Source: Polytrichum commune (lineage: Eukaryota; Streptophyta; Polytrichopsida; Polytrichales; Polytrichaceae). From it: DNA of 64,000 bases. The stretch covers positions 23,684,001-23,748,000 of the forward strand of contig OX485806.1 of the NCBI GenBank assembly GCA_950295325.1. Direction: 5' to 3'. Position numbers and translations under genes: made by a program. This document shows positions 34,395 to 48,970 of this stretch, piece after piece. A model generated the notes under the pieces. It did not search any database, was not told where the DNA came from, and was given only the letters and a program-made list of their open reading frames with translations. Within the stretch, counting starts at the first letter, position 1. Every line of letters begins with the position of its first letter.

Positions 34395-34830
34395 TCCTAT
34401 GACTGTGATGATGATGATGATGCGCGATGATGGGCTATGCCATGCACCATGCACCGCTTCCCCTTGTTCCTGCCGCGATGATGATGACGTCCATCATGGC
34501 TGCTGCGTCCACGATGCCATGGCTTCCGAGCTCATCAACATCGAACAACGCGAACTTGGAGCTTCGGCCTGGGCCTTCTTCCTTCGCTGGGACTCGGCAC
34601 AGGACGCGAGAGAGAGAGAGACGGAGTCGCCGACCGGGATGAATTGGGAGACCGTTGGTCGAGGCTTGGTCGCCCCCGGGACGAGTGGCGGACTATGTGT
34701 TCAAGCGGGGCGGCGACCGGCAGGCGTCGGTGGGGGGACCTCTCTACTGTGTGCTGCACGTGGTTTGTGTAAGGTGGTGGTGATGAGCCCGGCTCCGGCC
34801 CCAAGGACCAAGCCCAAGAAAATCCAGTAA
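34395..34830. other. GC-rich block beside the LSM12 start, coding status unclear
   Basis: A stretch much richer in GC than its surroundings, with ATG-rich, overlapping open frames on both strands. A plus-strand frame from about 34464 begins MMMTSIMAAASTMPWLPSSS, which resembles a transit peptide. No mature domain follows in any frame, and I see no recognised protein. It may be the LSM12 5' leader and a promoter shared with a divergent gene. Confidence 0.3.
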
Positions 34831-34918
34831 TTCCATTGGTTCACAGCCCTTTCACTTTTTTTTCTTTCAATTTTTTCACTGAACAATGATTTCATATAAA
34901 AAAATACCACCACGGATA

Positions 34919-35130
34919 TGGGAGAGGGAATCATCGTATATGAGCGTACTTCTCATTCATCCAACGTAAGAAGTCTTGTGATAGTTAGGATGTTACCTTC
35001 CTTCTTAATTTATTTTACACTATAATTAGTCTACTCGAGGTCATGTGAGATGAATCAGCAACAACAAACTTCTAGGGGGTCAAGTTTTAAGGTTGGATGG
35101 ATGAGAGGTGTGATAATCCCTTCTCTCGCA
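34919..35130. mobile_element. Family D element
   Basis: The ends are inverted: GGGAGAGGGAATCAT at the left and ATAATCCCTTCTCTC at the right. An inner pair follows, TCTCATTCATCCAAC / GTTGGATGGATGAGA. About 210 bp and noncoding. A second well-preserved copy is at 49452-49687. Confidence 0.65.
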
Positions 35131-35387
35131 CAGATACACCCCACAACCAGCTCAAGACATTTTGTGTTTGACTTTCACCATGGTACAAGGCAGACGTGTC
35201 TTTAGATGGGTACTTCCTCTTTGCACACACTTCTCATGGGATATGAAACACACAATTTTTGCAAGATGATTAGTGTGTCCAAATTGTGTTTGTAGCCATT
35301 TGCCTCATAATTTTTGGACCTCATATGAATATATATTTTAATACTCAATGAAGATATTCTCGTGCTCGTAAAGTGGTCATATAAAGG

Positions 35388-38300
35388 CCCGGTTCAGACC
35401 GGGACGTCCACTCGTAGTGGACAAAACCCTATGTCTGGTGCTTTGTCCGCTTGATTACGGAGGGAACTTGCCACGTCAACTATCTTCATGTCCGTCCGGT
35501 GGATGGGTTCACACCAGAACCGGACGTCCAGTGTAGGGGTATTTTATGAAGTACATTAGCTACATCATTTGAAAATTGAATGCATTACTTTCCTACATGA
35601 ACATCAAACTCATAATATGGTAATATATTTTCAACCGAATCCATTGCTCTATGATGTGGGAGGTAATTTTGTAAATATTATGAAAACATTTTGAAAATCT
35701 TGTAATGGTATTTTTAATATATTTTAATGATATTGTATATGTACTAGGTAACAATCTATAAACTCAAATTTTGTTAGAATTTTAAGACATTTTTTGAACT
35801 TAAATTATCTCCATACATAAAAACGAATTAGTTTTAGAGACATTTTGTTACTGGACTTTCCTTTTGGTCATTGATAGGAGAGTTTGTTTTACCTTATTCG
35901 CACAAATTATGTGTATTATCGCTTTTTAGATTAGAGGTTGAAAATAGAAATTGAAAATTAAAATCTAAAAAATGCATTATAAAATTTAAGGTAATGGATC
36001 ATAATAAGTAGGTTATTTTGGAGGAAATTTGTTATCAAATTTCCCAAAAAATATAAGGTTGTATACCATGACGAAAGAATAGAACTACTGACATCTTTCA
36101 TGAAGTTGCCCCGTACCCTCAAGTTTCCAAAGAAAGTTACATGTAATTGTCAAAATTTAGATGAAAAAAACTACACATATGTGATATGTGATAATGTTAT
36201 ATTTTTATACAATATGAAGATGAATAATGTAAATAGGAGAACAATTTGACATTAAATATCGCCTCTATACATGTCTTTAAAAATAGGAAATAGTAAAATC
36301 TACCAGTATTTGAAAATCCACTATGATTTAGGTCGGATTATAAATAAGGTTTGCTTGACCTTGTCAAACTAGAGCCTAGAGAGAGAGAGACACACACACG
36401 GAGGAAATGTGAAAAAAATCAAACTTCACCATCAGTGGCCTTGTCGTTGCATTTGATGCTTGCTTCTCAATTCTTCAGACTGCCATCTAATAGGAAGGAA
36501 TGAAGCATCCGACAATTCTGCATTTAACTCAACCGTGTCAAGAGCATGACCCAACAAACATAATACATGATAACACTGATAGAGATTAATCTAGACTACC
36601 TGGATTGTCTGGCCAATTTTTCCTGAAGAAAGGGTAAGTTAGGATTGGCGTGGCCAACTCCTATGAAATTTGATGACCTAACAGGTGATGGAATGTCTTT
36701 ACTGCTGATTAGGTTGAAGTTATAGGGGACCAGTATTAGGGTTCCAGTTCTGAAACAACTACTCACACATCTCCTTCTCATTTAACACAGTTAATGGAAC
36801 AAGTATTTCATGTAGCAATTCGCTGTGATATGGTTGATATGACTTGACAGGGTTGGGCATGTGGGGCGAGATACAATGGCTTTCTGTTCACCTGCATTAT
36901 GTCAAGCAAACTACGTACATGTTCCTTTTAAGGAATCTGGATCAGCCTGGAAAAAACTGAAAGATAAATTGATGACGAGATACTTTTTACAAACTGCTTC
37001 AAAGGGCTCTTGGGCAATGTTGGTCCCTGTGTGCGATACGAACAGCTTTTTTTTAAACTTATGTGTTGGGGCGTTGACAGTGTTTCAATACCACATAAAG
37101 AGGAGGCGCTCAGGTTGTGTGATGTAGTTGATCCTGTACACCGCTTGAAATTACGAAATTTTGGATTGAAGTCTCAATCATCCAGCATACGCGCAAGAGT
37201 CTTTAGTTGATCCGCGATGAAATGAAAACAAATTTTGTCGTCTGCATATTTTATGCCACCTCTAAGTAACCAGGACTCCAGTTCCAGAGACTGAGTTCTC
37301 TAGAGGTAGCGTTTCTTGACAGATTCAAACTCTCAAGTAATTCACAGGTGCCAACAACCTCAAATTACATTCTACGAAGAGCTAGTATGTAGACAGAAGG
37401 AAAACTTGTCGTTGCAATTCCAAATGCAGCTCCATCCAAAGTGAAAACACAACCTGAGCTCAATTTCAAGCTCAAGCTTGCAAATTTGGTAAATCAAGGT
37501 GAAGGAATTTGAGCTCTTTATATCAATGTGCCTAAGACGGTCCCTGTCTCTTTTGCATTAATTGTAAACATCAATTCCAAAATTGAAACTTGTAGAATCC
37601 CCTAAACCCTGACACCAAATTCAAGCTAGGGCTTGATACTTGAAACTCGATACCAAAGCAAAGGGAGAACTCATCAACGTTCCACAATTTTGACCACGTG
37701 TAAGAAGAAAAGCTCAGATTCTTTTTCCTTGACCCATAGAATAAACGTGCAAGAATGATGAGCTTGAGCTCAAGATATTATGAAGGACCAAACCTTCAAT
37801 CATCCCCTTTTCCTTCCACAAACTGGAGAATCAAACCAGAGCTGATTGCAACAGAAGAATTTATTTTTATTTTTTAAAAGAAACAAAAAAAGAAGAAGTC
37901 AAGAGCCTCACCTCACAACTTCAACCAACGCTGGTTGACAACAAACCTGAGCTCCCTCCTCACAGATGGTTAAGCTTCCGTCACCAAACCAACATTCCTT
38001 GCAACTCAAGCAAAAATCCTCCACTCCACAAAGTTGGCTCACACTGTGAACAAAATATCAGCTTTTCTCAAACAAAAACCTCCTCAGCTCAAGGAAGAAA
38101 AATTCCAGACCTAAACGCTATGATTTACTCATGCATGTGAAACTCAACAACGCGATTCAAATTTGCAACATTGGCCAAGTAGAATTTCCAATTAGGGTCG
38201 ACATACAAAGTGTAGATAAAATCACTTCTGCCCTTGCAGTGCAGGAGGAACCCAAGAGAATTTGGACATCACCAAGAAGAACGTCAAGAGCGAGGTGCAT

Positions 38301-38569
38301 GAGGCGGAGGTGCAGAGGCGGAGCGAGGAGGGAGGAGGGTTTTGTCCTGTGGACAAGTTTGAGGTCACCTCCCGAGGTGACCCGAAACTTGTCCACTACA
38401 AGTCCAGTCCCTCAAACAATTTTGGCGGGAGGGCTTGATGACGTGGACTACATCCCCATGGGACGTCCCTCCGGTGTGAAAACCCCACCGGACAAAACCC
38501 TCTCTTTGTCCAATCACACTCCTCAAAATCTTGTCCACTGGGAGTGGACGTCCCGGTCTGAACCGGGCC
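35388..38569. mobile_element. 3.2-kb DNA element with about 140-bp inverted ends
   Basis: The first 38 bases (GGCCCGGTTCAGACCGGGAC, then GTCCACTC...AGTGGACAA) are repeated in reverse complement at 38532-38569. Similarity resumes further in (GTCCGGTGGATGGGTTCACA at about 35494-35513 against the complement of TGTGAAAACCCCACCGGAC). That gives inverted ends of about 140 bp. The motif GTGGACAA/TTGTCCAC recurs several times near the ends. No transposase was recognised in the interior. A clear target duplication was not found (AAA at the left, AAG at the right). Long ends with a non-transposase interior resemble Pack-MULE or Mutator-type elements, but this is inference. Confidence 0.7.
38349..38396. 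repeat. 48-bp near-perfect palindrome
   Basis: GTGGACAAGTTTGAGGTCAC followed by CTCCCGAGGTGACC and GAAACTTGTCCAC. The two halves pair along almost the full length with only a couple of mismatches. It lies inside the right part of the 3.2-kb element, and its outer eight bases are the element's recurrent GTGGACAA motif. Confidence 0.9.
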
Positions 38570-40089
38570 AAGTCCCCACCCTCCCATCATGATCATTGTT
38601 GAGCTTAGAATGGCTAACATGTTTTGGGCGCATGGTCCAATCAATTTGAAACACATGTCTTTTCGGTGCCGGTTCTTAAATCCACGCTACCACACACCAC
38701 TCATATACAAGTGTCTAGTTTGTTGTTGTGTTCAATTTAGGCACAGCCACCTAATGTCCTAAGGTACATGGTTTTGAATGGTCATTTTTATTATTTTCAA
38801 TCCATTTCTTTGTATGTATCAAACATGCAATGAGTACAAAATGATTAGCAAATCCAAATCAAAGGCATAGGCATTTCTTTGTAGTTTTTTTTGTCTTGTT
38901 CATTATCAAAGGGAAGAGTTTGTGTATTCTTAAATGATCATATATAGTAGCATCCCCCCTCCCATTATGTTGACTAGGTATTTGTGTTTAGAATAATTGA
39001 CTAACTAAAAGAGATGGAGTGGTCACTTGTAGTCGCGCCCTCTTGTGCTCTCATGACGCATGGCAAAAAGAGTTTAAATGACCAGTGAGCATGGGTTGGG
39101 GGACCTATGTTGTATGTTTGTACATGTTGTGTAAGGTGAGGACCCTAAGTCATGCCAAGGACCAAGACCAAGCGAATTCAACATTCAAAGCCCATATATC
39201 ACATTTTGTGTTGCACTTTAATGCAACACTTGTCTTGAAGGTAGACAAGTCTTGAATGGTTAGTTTTGTCCATTATGTAGCACATTTCTTGCACGATTTT
39301 ATCCTCGCAACTATTATAGGTGGTAAGCAACTTCAACACCTTATTGTAGAAACACTAACTTCCCAAAGTGACACATTAATTCTTCAAAGAGCACAACATG
39401 TGAACACAACCCCACAATTTGAAACTTGGAAGGAAAGAAAGAAATAAAATAAATAAAAAAGAGGTTATAACAAAACAACTAAAGTATGAAACCAACAAAT
39501 GTATGGGTTCAATTGATAGTGGTGGCATGGACTCTTCTTCATGTCATTTGATGATGTTGGTTTTTTCTAGAAACTGGGAATTTGGTGTAAAATCTTCAAA
39601 TCATATTAGATTAAATATCTAGAACCCTTTCTTGAACCACTGAGATAATACAATATTGTCTTGTTGCTATTGAGGGTGGTGGGGCAGACTCAATGATAGC
39701 ATACAACTCACACAATCTCCATATTATTTATTTATTACAAAATATTAAATAATATTAAATAATATATATAAAACAATGCTACAAATGTTGGTGTTTATTT
39801 ATGGATGGCATTTCATATGCAATTTTTGGGATGGGATTTTTAATTTCTATCTCTCTCACACATACACATAAAATGAAAAAAAATACATGGGTGTGTGTTT
39901 ATATATTATAAATAATAATAATAATAATAATTCATGAACATATTTAGACGTGCTTATTCCAAGATAGTTTAAACGTAAAGCATTGCCATGCATATCTTGA
40001 TATAGTTGGTGAGGAACATATATATTGAACTTAAGAATGCTATTGATATTCTTTAGAACATAAACAACTTCACAAAATAAGGAGAAAAT

Positions 40090-40090
40090 A

Positions 40091-40134
<44 letters not shown>
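40090..40134. repeat. (CT)n-(AT)n microsatellite
   Basis: About eight CT units run directly into about fourteen AT units. Confidence 0.95.
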
Positions 40135-40140
<6 letters not shown>

Positions 40141-40633
40141 GCATATATAATTTTAAAACACTAATATTTTGATTGAATTTTGATGTAAATAAATCATATT
40201 TAGTATTACTTGTAATAAAATTTGGGAGAATATCAATATATGATTCAATTTACAAATGGTTGAATTGTTTTTAAGTATATAATTAAAATGGAATAAAACT
40301 TACAATATTATTTTGTTTATGTTTACATGAAGTGTACTTTGGAATCATAGTTTGGTGTTTCAGACACAAAATATTTTTGTATTATGGTAATCAAATAAAG
40401 AAAATTTCAAACAAATAAACAATTATAAATTATATGCTATAAAACTACATGTGATATGATGATGATATGGATTTACTATTGTAACAACAACGATGAATAA
40501 TGACATTATGCAACGAAAGAGTATGAAATCCTCCCACGGGCACGGGCACCTTTTGTTCACGGTATGAAATATACATTGGATTAAACCATTTAATAATAAA
40601 AAATAGATACAATACAATAATGCCAAAAAAAAC

Positions 40634-40675
40634 ATACCATACCATACCATACCATACCATACCATAACATAACAT
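40634..40675. repeat. ACCAT pentanucleotide repeat
   Basis: Eight or so tandem units of ACCAT (last ones AACAT). Confidence 0.95.
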
Positions 40676-41418
40676 AGTGCAAGTTTCAAAAGAGTTGTGA
40701 TAGTTTTGATTATGGAAACACTACCAAGATTAGGTGGGCAACAAATTATGTGACTATGTGATATATGACATTTGAATACAACCTCAAAAGAAAAGCTGAG
40801 AATGAATTGAGCCCCAAAGGTGTGGATAAGAGCTTGGCCCACAACAACATAGTTGTTATTTCAATCACAAGTTATGAAGTGTTTCAAAATACGTATTTAA
40901 CTATAAGCTTAGCACCTTGACAGAGACGACGCCGACCTCTAGGGTTGGCATGAATGAGGGATGCTTCACCTTGATCATAAATGCGAGCTCATTTGCTTGG
41001 CATTTAACAACATGCGAATCAATACACATAATTTCTACAAGCCCCCACCATTTTGGATTTTTGAATTTGAATTTGAATTTTTTTTCCCTCCTTCCTTCGG
41101 TGTATGAATTTGACATTATGTTGTCTTGCAAGGAGATTGTATGGAACGTAGAATGAGATGTAACCAATTTTACTTAACACACGTATCAACATTTTTCACA
41201 TGTTTAAACTAAAATCTCAATGCACATGCATTGGTTGGGTGCAATTGATACATACACCCAATACATAATCGGGTGTGAGTGTTTAGAAAATTGTTGGTAG
41301 GAGGTGGATTTGAATATTCTAAACATTTACAAGTAAGCTCAAAATTACAAGCCAATTCCCAAGTTATTTGTCACCAATCAATTTGCTTAGTTGACGAATG
41401 AAATTTGAGATTTACATT

Positions 41419-41760
41419 AGGGCCACTTCACACACGAGCCAGGGGTTATGATCATGTGATAGTGAGGGCCCTTGATTCTCATCCTAAAGGCTGTACCATT
41501 GACATGGTATGCCATAATTTGTGTCATGCCTACCTCTTGGAGGTGGACATGACACAAAAGTCGACAGACCATGATACATTACTTATAATCTACCATGTAG
41601 GAATCCATATAGACTTTCCATCCATGATAATCTCTTTGTCCCTTAGGGTTGCACCTTCTATTGCGAAGTGAGCTTGGGTGGTCTTGGCCTTTTTCAACCA
41701 ACAAGAGATCTTAGAACGCAATGATCACGAGCCTTCAATCTCGTGCATGAAACAACCCTA
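41419..41760. mobile_element. Family C element
   Basis: Starts AGGGCCACTTCACACACGAG and ends CTCGTGCATGAAACAACCCT, an imperfect inverted pair. The inner sequence matches 13952-14351 (left half) and about 21370-21540 (right half). Noncoding, about 340 bp. Confidence 0.6.
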
Positions 41761-42404
41761 GGATTTGGGCCCTTTGGGGGTAGTCACTACATTGATTTTC
41801 CCAATTAGTGTGTGTTACTATTCATAATTATGCAGTGCAATCACATCTTATTCAAGAGTTTGATTTGTATCAATGAACGTTCAATAGATTGTTTGAACAT
41901 TATAGAACATAAATAACTTTGCTTAGTAAAAAAAGATTCTCATTAAACAATTATAGCACTGTGTAACTCTAAATAATAACACACACTAAGTAGAAGAATC
42001 GAGTGTAATATGGGATATGTGGTAGGACAGTTTGGGTTGGACTTTGCACATGTAGGCACAAAGCGAAAATCTAAAACTTGGCCTCCCATTTAAAAGATAG
42101 CTTACAAAACAAATCCATCACAAGAAAGGCAAAAGAAATAAGAATAAAATCACATAGTTGGGAGCCACTTGTCATTGAAAGGGCATCTAATATCACACTA
42201 TCTAGAGTCTTCTAGATACGAACGGATTCTAGCATTGAAATGTGAGGCCCATGACTTTGAATTCCACATCCTTAGATTCCTAAGGATAGCAACTCATAAA
42301 CCCTAATGAGAACAACTCTTACACCCGGCCCCTAGCCAACGAGGTAGTTAACAAGGACATTGTCGTCAATATTTGGATTGGATGTTGTGAAGCTTAAAAA
42401 AAAA

Positions 42405-42783
42405 CTACATTAGATATAATATTTAGTGTCATATGGTGTTTTATGTCACTAGGGTAATGTTTTTGGATGACAATTATTATGAATAAGTGGACAAATATTG
42501 TCATGGATGATGGATGAGTTCGTCCATTGGCCAAATCCCTACCTCCTCTTGTCAACAACTTGTGATGAAATATGGTCATGGATGATTGAAATTTGGATGA
42601 AAAGTAACTTTGTAAGTGATAATAATTGCAACACTGTGAATCTATAATCCCCCTCAAGGATTACAAGGATTGACAACTAATATTGGGTTAACATTTAGTG
42701 TTGGTGACACTACATTGCGGTTTACAATCAATATTGAGCAAGACAATTAGAATTGGTGACACTAAATATGATATTTCGTGTAG
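42405..42783. mobile_element. MITE-like element, family B (copy 3)
   Basis: Ends: CTACATTAGATATAATATTT at the left and TGACACTAAATATGATATTT then CGTGTAG at the right, an inverted pair of about 30 bases. The interior matches 2313-2730. About 380 bp, noncoding. Confidence 0.65.
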
Positions 42784-43141
42784 CATCCTTCACCAATTCT
42801 TCCATGCATTTGTCAACTGACTAACATTTGTCCCCAACTCATGGAGATTTGAATTTGTTGGAAACTACAATGGTGAGAACAGTGGGAACAATTGTCAATC
42901 AACTTAGTTTACCTTGTCACATGCTTTTGCCTTGAATAAAACTTCACTAGATATTCGATTTAGTGTAAAATTATAATCGAAGTACCATATTGGTTTGTAA
43001 CTTGTCATGTGGATCAATGATGAATAGTGTGGGCCACAATTTATGAGATGTTAAGTGTATTTAGGCATTAGAATGAGGATCTTTCTCTAAGTGTAATCCT
43101 GTCGTTTCCTCAAAATAATTTAAAGGTTTGTCTCCTCACAT

Positions 43142-43493
43142 CACTAGTACAAAACTATGCCCAAAAAGAACTGCAACCAAAATTGGTTGCGGTTCTTTTG
43201 ACCAACCTAATCCGCTGTCGCTAAACAACTACAATTTTAATTAATTAATTACTTAATTAAAAAAAGATTGCGACTACAATTTTAAAACTTTTGGGACATG
43301 TAATACATTGTTGGGAAGGTATTTTCAAGACCTTTCCAACGGTATACTACTTGCCCCCCAAATTACTATAAAATCAATCGCTAAACCAAAAAAAAAAGTT
43401 GCAGTCGTTCAACGATTCCAGATGAGGCTGGTCAAAAAAATCGCAACAGATTTTGGTTGCGGTTCTTTTTGGGCATAGTTTTTTCTGCTAGTG
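43142..43493. mobile_element. CACTA-type MITE with nested hairpins (copy 1)
   Basis: The 352-bp element begins CACTAGTACAAAACTATG and ends CATAGTTTTTTCTGCTAGTG. It is flanked by the 3-bp duplication CAT (43139-43141 and 43494-43496), as expected for the CACTA superfamily. Besides the terminal inverted repeat it holds internal inverted repeats (AACCAAAATTGGTTGCGGTT and a centre built on CTTTCCAACGGTAT), so one strand could fold into several stem-loops. No coding sequence. Confidence 0.85.
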
Positions 43494-43511
43494 CATGCAA
43501 TTCTGCCACTA

Positions 43512-43849
43512 CACTAAATAGGTAGATTAGTGTTGGAAACACTAAAAATCGACGGAAACGCTAAATGTAAATTGTTTCTATAGTGTAAGAACACTAAATG
43601 TCAACTCTAACACTATTTGTACCAAGTAGTAACTTTAAATATTTACATGAGCGCATTTAGTGTTAGATGATATTTTGTAAATCTTGGAATGAAGAATTAA
43701 AGGAAGAAGAATATGAGAACCTCGTAAAAGGTATAATTTGTTCAAACCCTATTCAAACACTAATTGTAATATTAGTTGAAAATTAGTGTTTTAGGTAACT
43801 ATTGCATCTAACACTAATCTTCATCTAACACTAATCTACCTATTTAGTG
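43512..43849. mobile_element. TA-flanked MITE, family E (copy 1)
   Basis: Termini CACTAAATAGGTAGATTAG and the perfect reverse complement CTAATCTACCTATTTAGTG, with TA on both outer sides. About 338 bp, noncoding. It starts 18 bp after the CACTA-type MITE ends. The interior is rich in AACACTAA and TTAGTGTT, so the subterminal regions repeat the terminal motif. Confidence 0.75.
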
Positions 43850-44342
43850 TAGTTCTCAAATCACTCAAGCACTTGTACTACACATTTTGGATGGGCAAGG
43901 TTTAGGTGACAAAGTACACTCATCTTTTTGTTTTTGTATTGTTTAGGGTTTTGTGACGAGGATGGATTTTTGTGCAAGATTGGTGTTGACAAAATGAATT
44001 GGCCTCATGTGTTTTGAGTTGTGGATAAAAACATGAAAAAGAAAAGAAAAATTCCTTCCCTTGGATCAAAAAATTCAACGTTTGAATAAGATGCGGCATT
44101 CAGTATTTCCCAGCAGCAATGTGTGAAGAGAAATTGTGCAGTGTCAATTTGAATTTGCACCTGTCATTAATTACCATGTCACATGAAAGGGAAAATACAA
44201 AGCAGCCTGTCAAAGAAAACGTCAGAAGGTCTTGTCAAATTCCAAGACTGCTTCTGGGAACGCAAACGACGGATGAGAATCAGCTATCATCCACAACTTG
44301 GATGAACGCTGTTGGGTGGGGCTATAGGGGAAGGAGAGTGAG

Positions 44343-44351
44343 TTAGGGTTT
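44343..44351 (+). promoter_or_regulatory. Telo-box upstream of RPS4
   Basis: TTAGGGTTT lies about 80 bp before the first RPS4 ATG, followed by a pyrimidine-rich stretch (TTCCTCTTTC). Telo-boxes with nearby pyrimidine tracts are typical of plant ribosomal protein genes. Confidence 0.55.
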
Positions 44352-44425
44352 TCCTCTTTCGGTCTCGCGCGACCTCTGCCGCCGGAGACCTTCGTCTTCG
44401 CCCAAGCCGCTCCAAGCTCGCAAAC

Positions 44426-46567
<2,142 letters not shown>

Positions 46568-48169
46568 ACTGTAGCTCTTAGGACTTTCGTGCAATTTGAT
46601 GGTTGCTTATCAAGTCAGATGTTTATGTACGACACATTGAAAGAAAGTTAAAGCTACACAATTTCCATATGTTGTCAAAATGCACATCTCTACATTTTTT
46701 TTGAAGGTCTTCTTCACATGTCTCTGGGTGTACATCAGTGTTTCTATAAATAGTTTTGTGAATTAAAGTGACAATTTCTTACTTTAATCTCTTTGTGGTT
46801 TTGCTCTATTCAAAATCAGAACGGTGACTAGATTAGCAATCTGCTAGATTGAAATGATTCAAAGTGAGTAAAGTTGTAAAGTCAACGAATTACACTCTCC
46901 ATAGTCTGTCCAAGTTTAAGCGTCTACATTTTTTTTGAGAAGGTCGTTTTGCCATGTGTCCTGATGAATGCAAAAGTCCATTGCGTTTTCTAGGTTTAAG
47001 CTCTGTAGATTTGTCCTGCTTTAGTTTTAGAAATTAGAATAGAGTGACTAGATTGGCATAAGCAGGTGGATAATAATGATTCAAAGTGAGTGAAGTTGTA
47101 AAGTGACTGCCCGCAAGAAATGTTTTACACCTTTTCTACCACATTCCTGGAATCCTAGTCGACTAGTACAATCCCTTTTTTTAACCTGACGACGTTGACG
47201 AATTCAACACCTCAGATCCTAGAGAGAGAAACATCAAAGGCTATCTTATAGAAAGTGGCCATCAAATTCATTCTGTAAAGGCAAAGGGTACTTCTCCAAG
47301 CTCTCAATCTACTAGGAATATTGTACTTGACTTCGTAGAATTTTGGATTTTGTGTGCGATATTGAACAGTTGAAGTGCACATGCACTTGAGGAATTGAAG
47401 TACTAATTTCCATGTTTTTTAAAATTAGCTCTGCTTCCAATGAAATGAAATTGATATAAAGTCTGGGAACCCAAAAAGGCGAATGGGACTGAATGAACAT
47501 CAGGATGGTTTCAAAGCAGATAGAGGCTAACTTGAGGATCTAAATGAAAGAAAGAGTTGAAGTTCCCTAGTCCTGCATTTTCCAATAGAGATGGGAACTT
47601 ATTGCTAATTGAATTATATAGGGGATATTCCAACATGGTATGTGATTTATTTTCAATTGCATTACAAGAGCAAAAGTGGAATATTCTAGTATCTCTTGAG
47701 ACAGGGATAGTTGATCATTGTCCAGTTTCAATGGCAAGTCTACGGTTCGAGGTGCATTAGGCAACAATAATCTTGCGTTGTGGTGGTGTCAATGGTTGCT
47801 TCAAGTATAATTCACATTTCTATTTGAGAAAATCATTGAGGTGGAGGTAATCAACTTTATTCCTTGAGAGATGGAAAGAGTTCCACTTTTCAGCAAGAAA
47901 AACCTCCTTGGTATTATCATATGCTATTTTTGATGTTGTTGGGTTGTCATGGGGGTGCCATTGAGATAGACCCATTGTTGTCTTCCACATGGTTGTCAAT
48001 TTTGCTAGGTGTTAATTCGTTGTTTGGTCAAGTGTCAGGAAAATGAGGCTGCTTTGTTGACTAACCAAGAGGGGGTTTAGTGGGCAAGTTGTTGCTGGAA
48101 GCCCATAGTGAGCTTGAGAGTGTATAATTCTTTGGGAAGTTCTCCAAATTCAACCAACAAAATATAATA
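46568..48169. other. RPS4 3' region and intergenic DNA
   Basis: Two stretches (about 46680-46860 and 46920-47110) resemble each other: each has TACATTTTTTTTGA near the start and GATTCAAAGTGAGT.AAGTT near the end. This suggests a local duplication. No gene recognised. Confidence 0.45.
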
Positions 48170-48700
48170 GGTAGTCAAGGAACATACTTTGACATGAAAC
48201 AATCAAATGCATCTTCATGCCCTTCTCGAAAACCTTCCAATGAGAGTTTTTCAAGTCGTATCCCCAAATTTTTTTCCATATGTGAAACCTGGAAGCACCA
48301 AAGCCTTGAATAAATGGAATTTGAGTTCCTAACATGTGACACGACTACTCCTTCTTTCCTTAAGGTGCCCATTAAGGCTTTCCACTTGGCATTCTTTGGC
48401 TATTACTAGATGGCTCAAAGTAATGATGTGAATAAAATCAATTCCAAGGTATTTGTATTCATGAGTTATCTCAATTTGGTCCTTGTATGGGTAAAATGCC
48501 TCTTGGTTTAATTTCCTTTTGCTGCAACCAAATACCATGATTTTAGTTCTAAATAAATTGACTTCAAGGCTAGAAGAAGTGCATAACTCATGTAGCATGT
48601 TCAAAAGTATTTGTAGGCTTGCTTCTAATTAAGAGAGTAGAACAACATCGTTGGCATAAAGACATATCAACAAAACCCCAATTACAATATCCCATGAACA
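48170..48700 (-). mobile_element. LINE reverse transcriptase fragment
   Basis: Reverse-strand reading gives LYANDVVLLS (the YADD catalytic box, here YAND), then LEVNLFRTKIMVFGCSKRKL and YKYLGIDF, the canonical order of the LINE reverse transcriptase palm and thumb. A shifted frame then gives LFKALVLPGFTYG. A stop follows the YAND motif, so it is dead and truncated at both ends. It is clearly different in composition from the LINE at 1-2016. Confidence 0.8.
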
Positions 48701-48970
48701 CTTTAAAGAGAAAAGAAATATATAGGGATCACTGGAATATGACTAATGCAACAGTATGCTAATAATTAATCACAAAATAACCTGGGAAATTAAACCTTTG
48801 ATGCAAGAACAACAAATCGAATGTGGTTTCATGTTGCCTCTATATTATAAAACATTGCTTGTTTCTATTCATTTCAAGCTTGTGAAGAAATCCCCAAATT
48901 TTCAATGGAGTCTTATGAAATGCTTTTATCCAAACAAATAAATTTATTGTCACTCTTTGGTGATGAATTA

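Larger units (their letters stand above)
38570..41418. other. Gene-poor AT-rich stretch
   Basis: No gene recognised. A minus-strand open frame at 40901-41167 (with HVVKCQANELAFMIKVKHPS) looks somewhat protein-like but matches nothing I know. Microsatellites are listed separately. Confidence 0.45.

Noticed and set aside
34210-34830. 206-codon plus-strand open frame
   Set aside because: Its first part is antisense to LSM12 exon 1 and the rest is low-complexity GC-rich sequence with no recognisable domain. Only the GC-rich block itself is noted.
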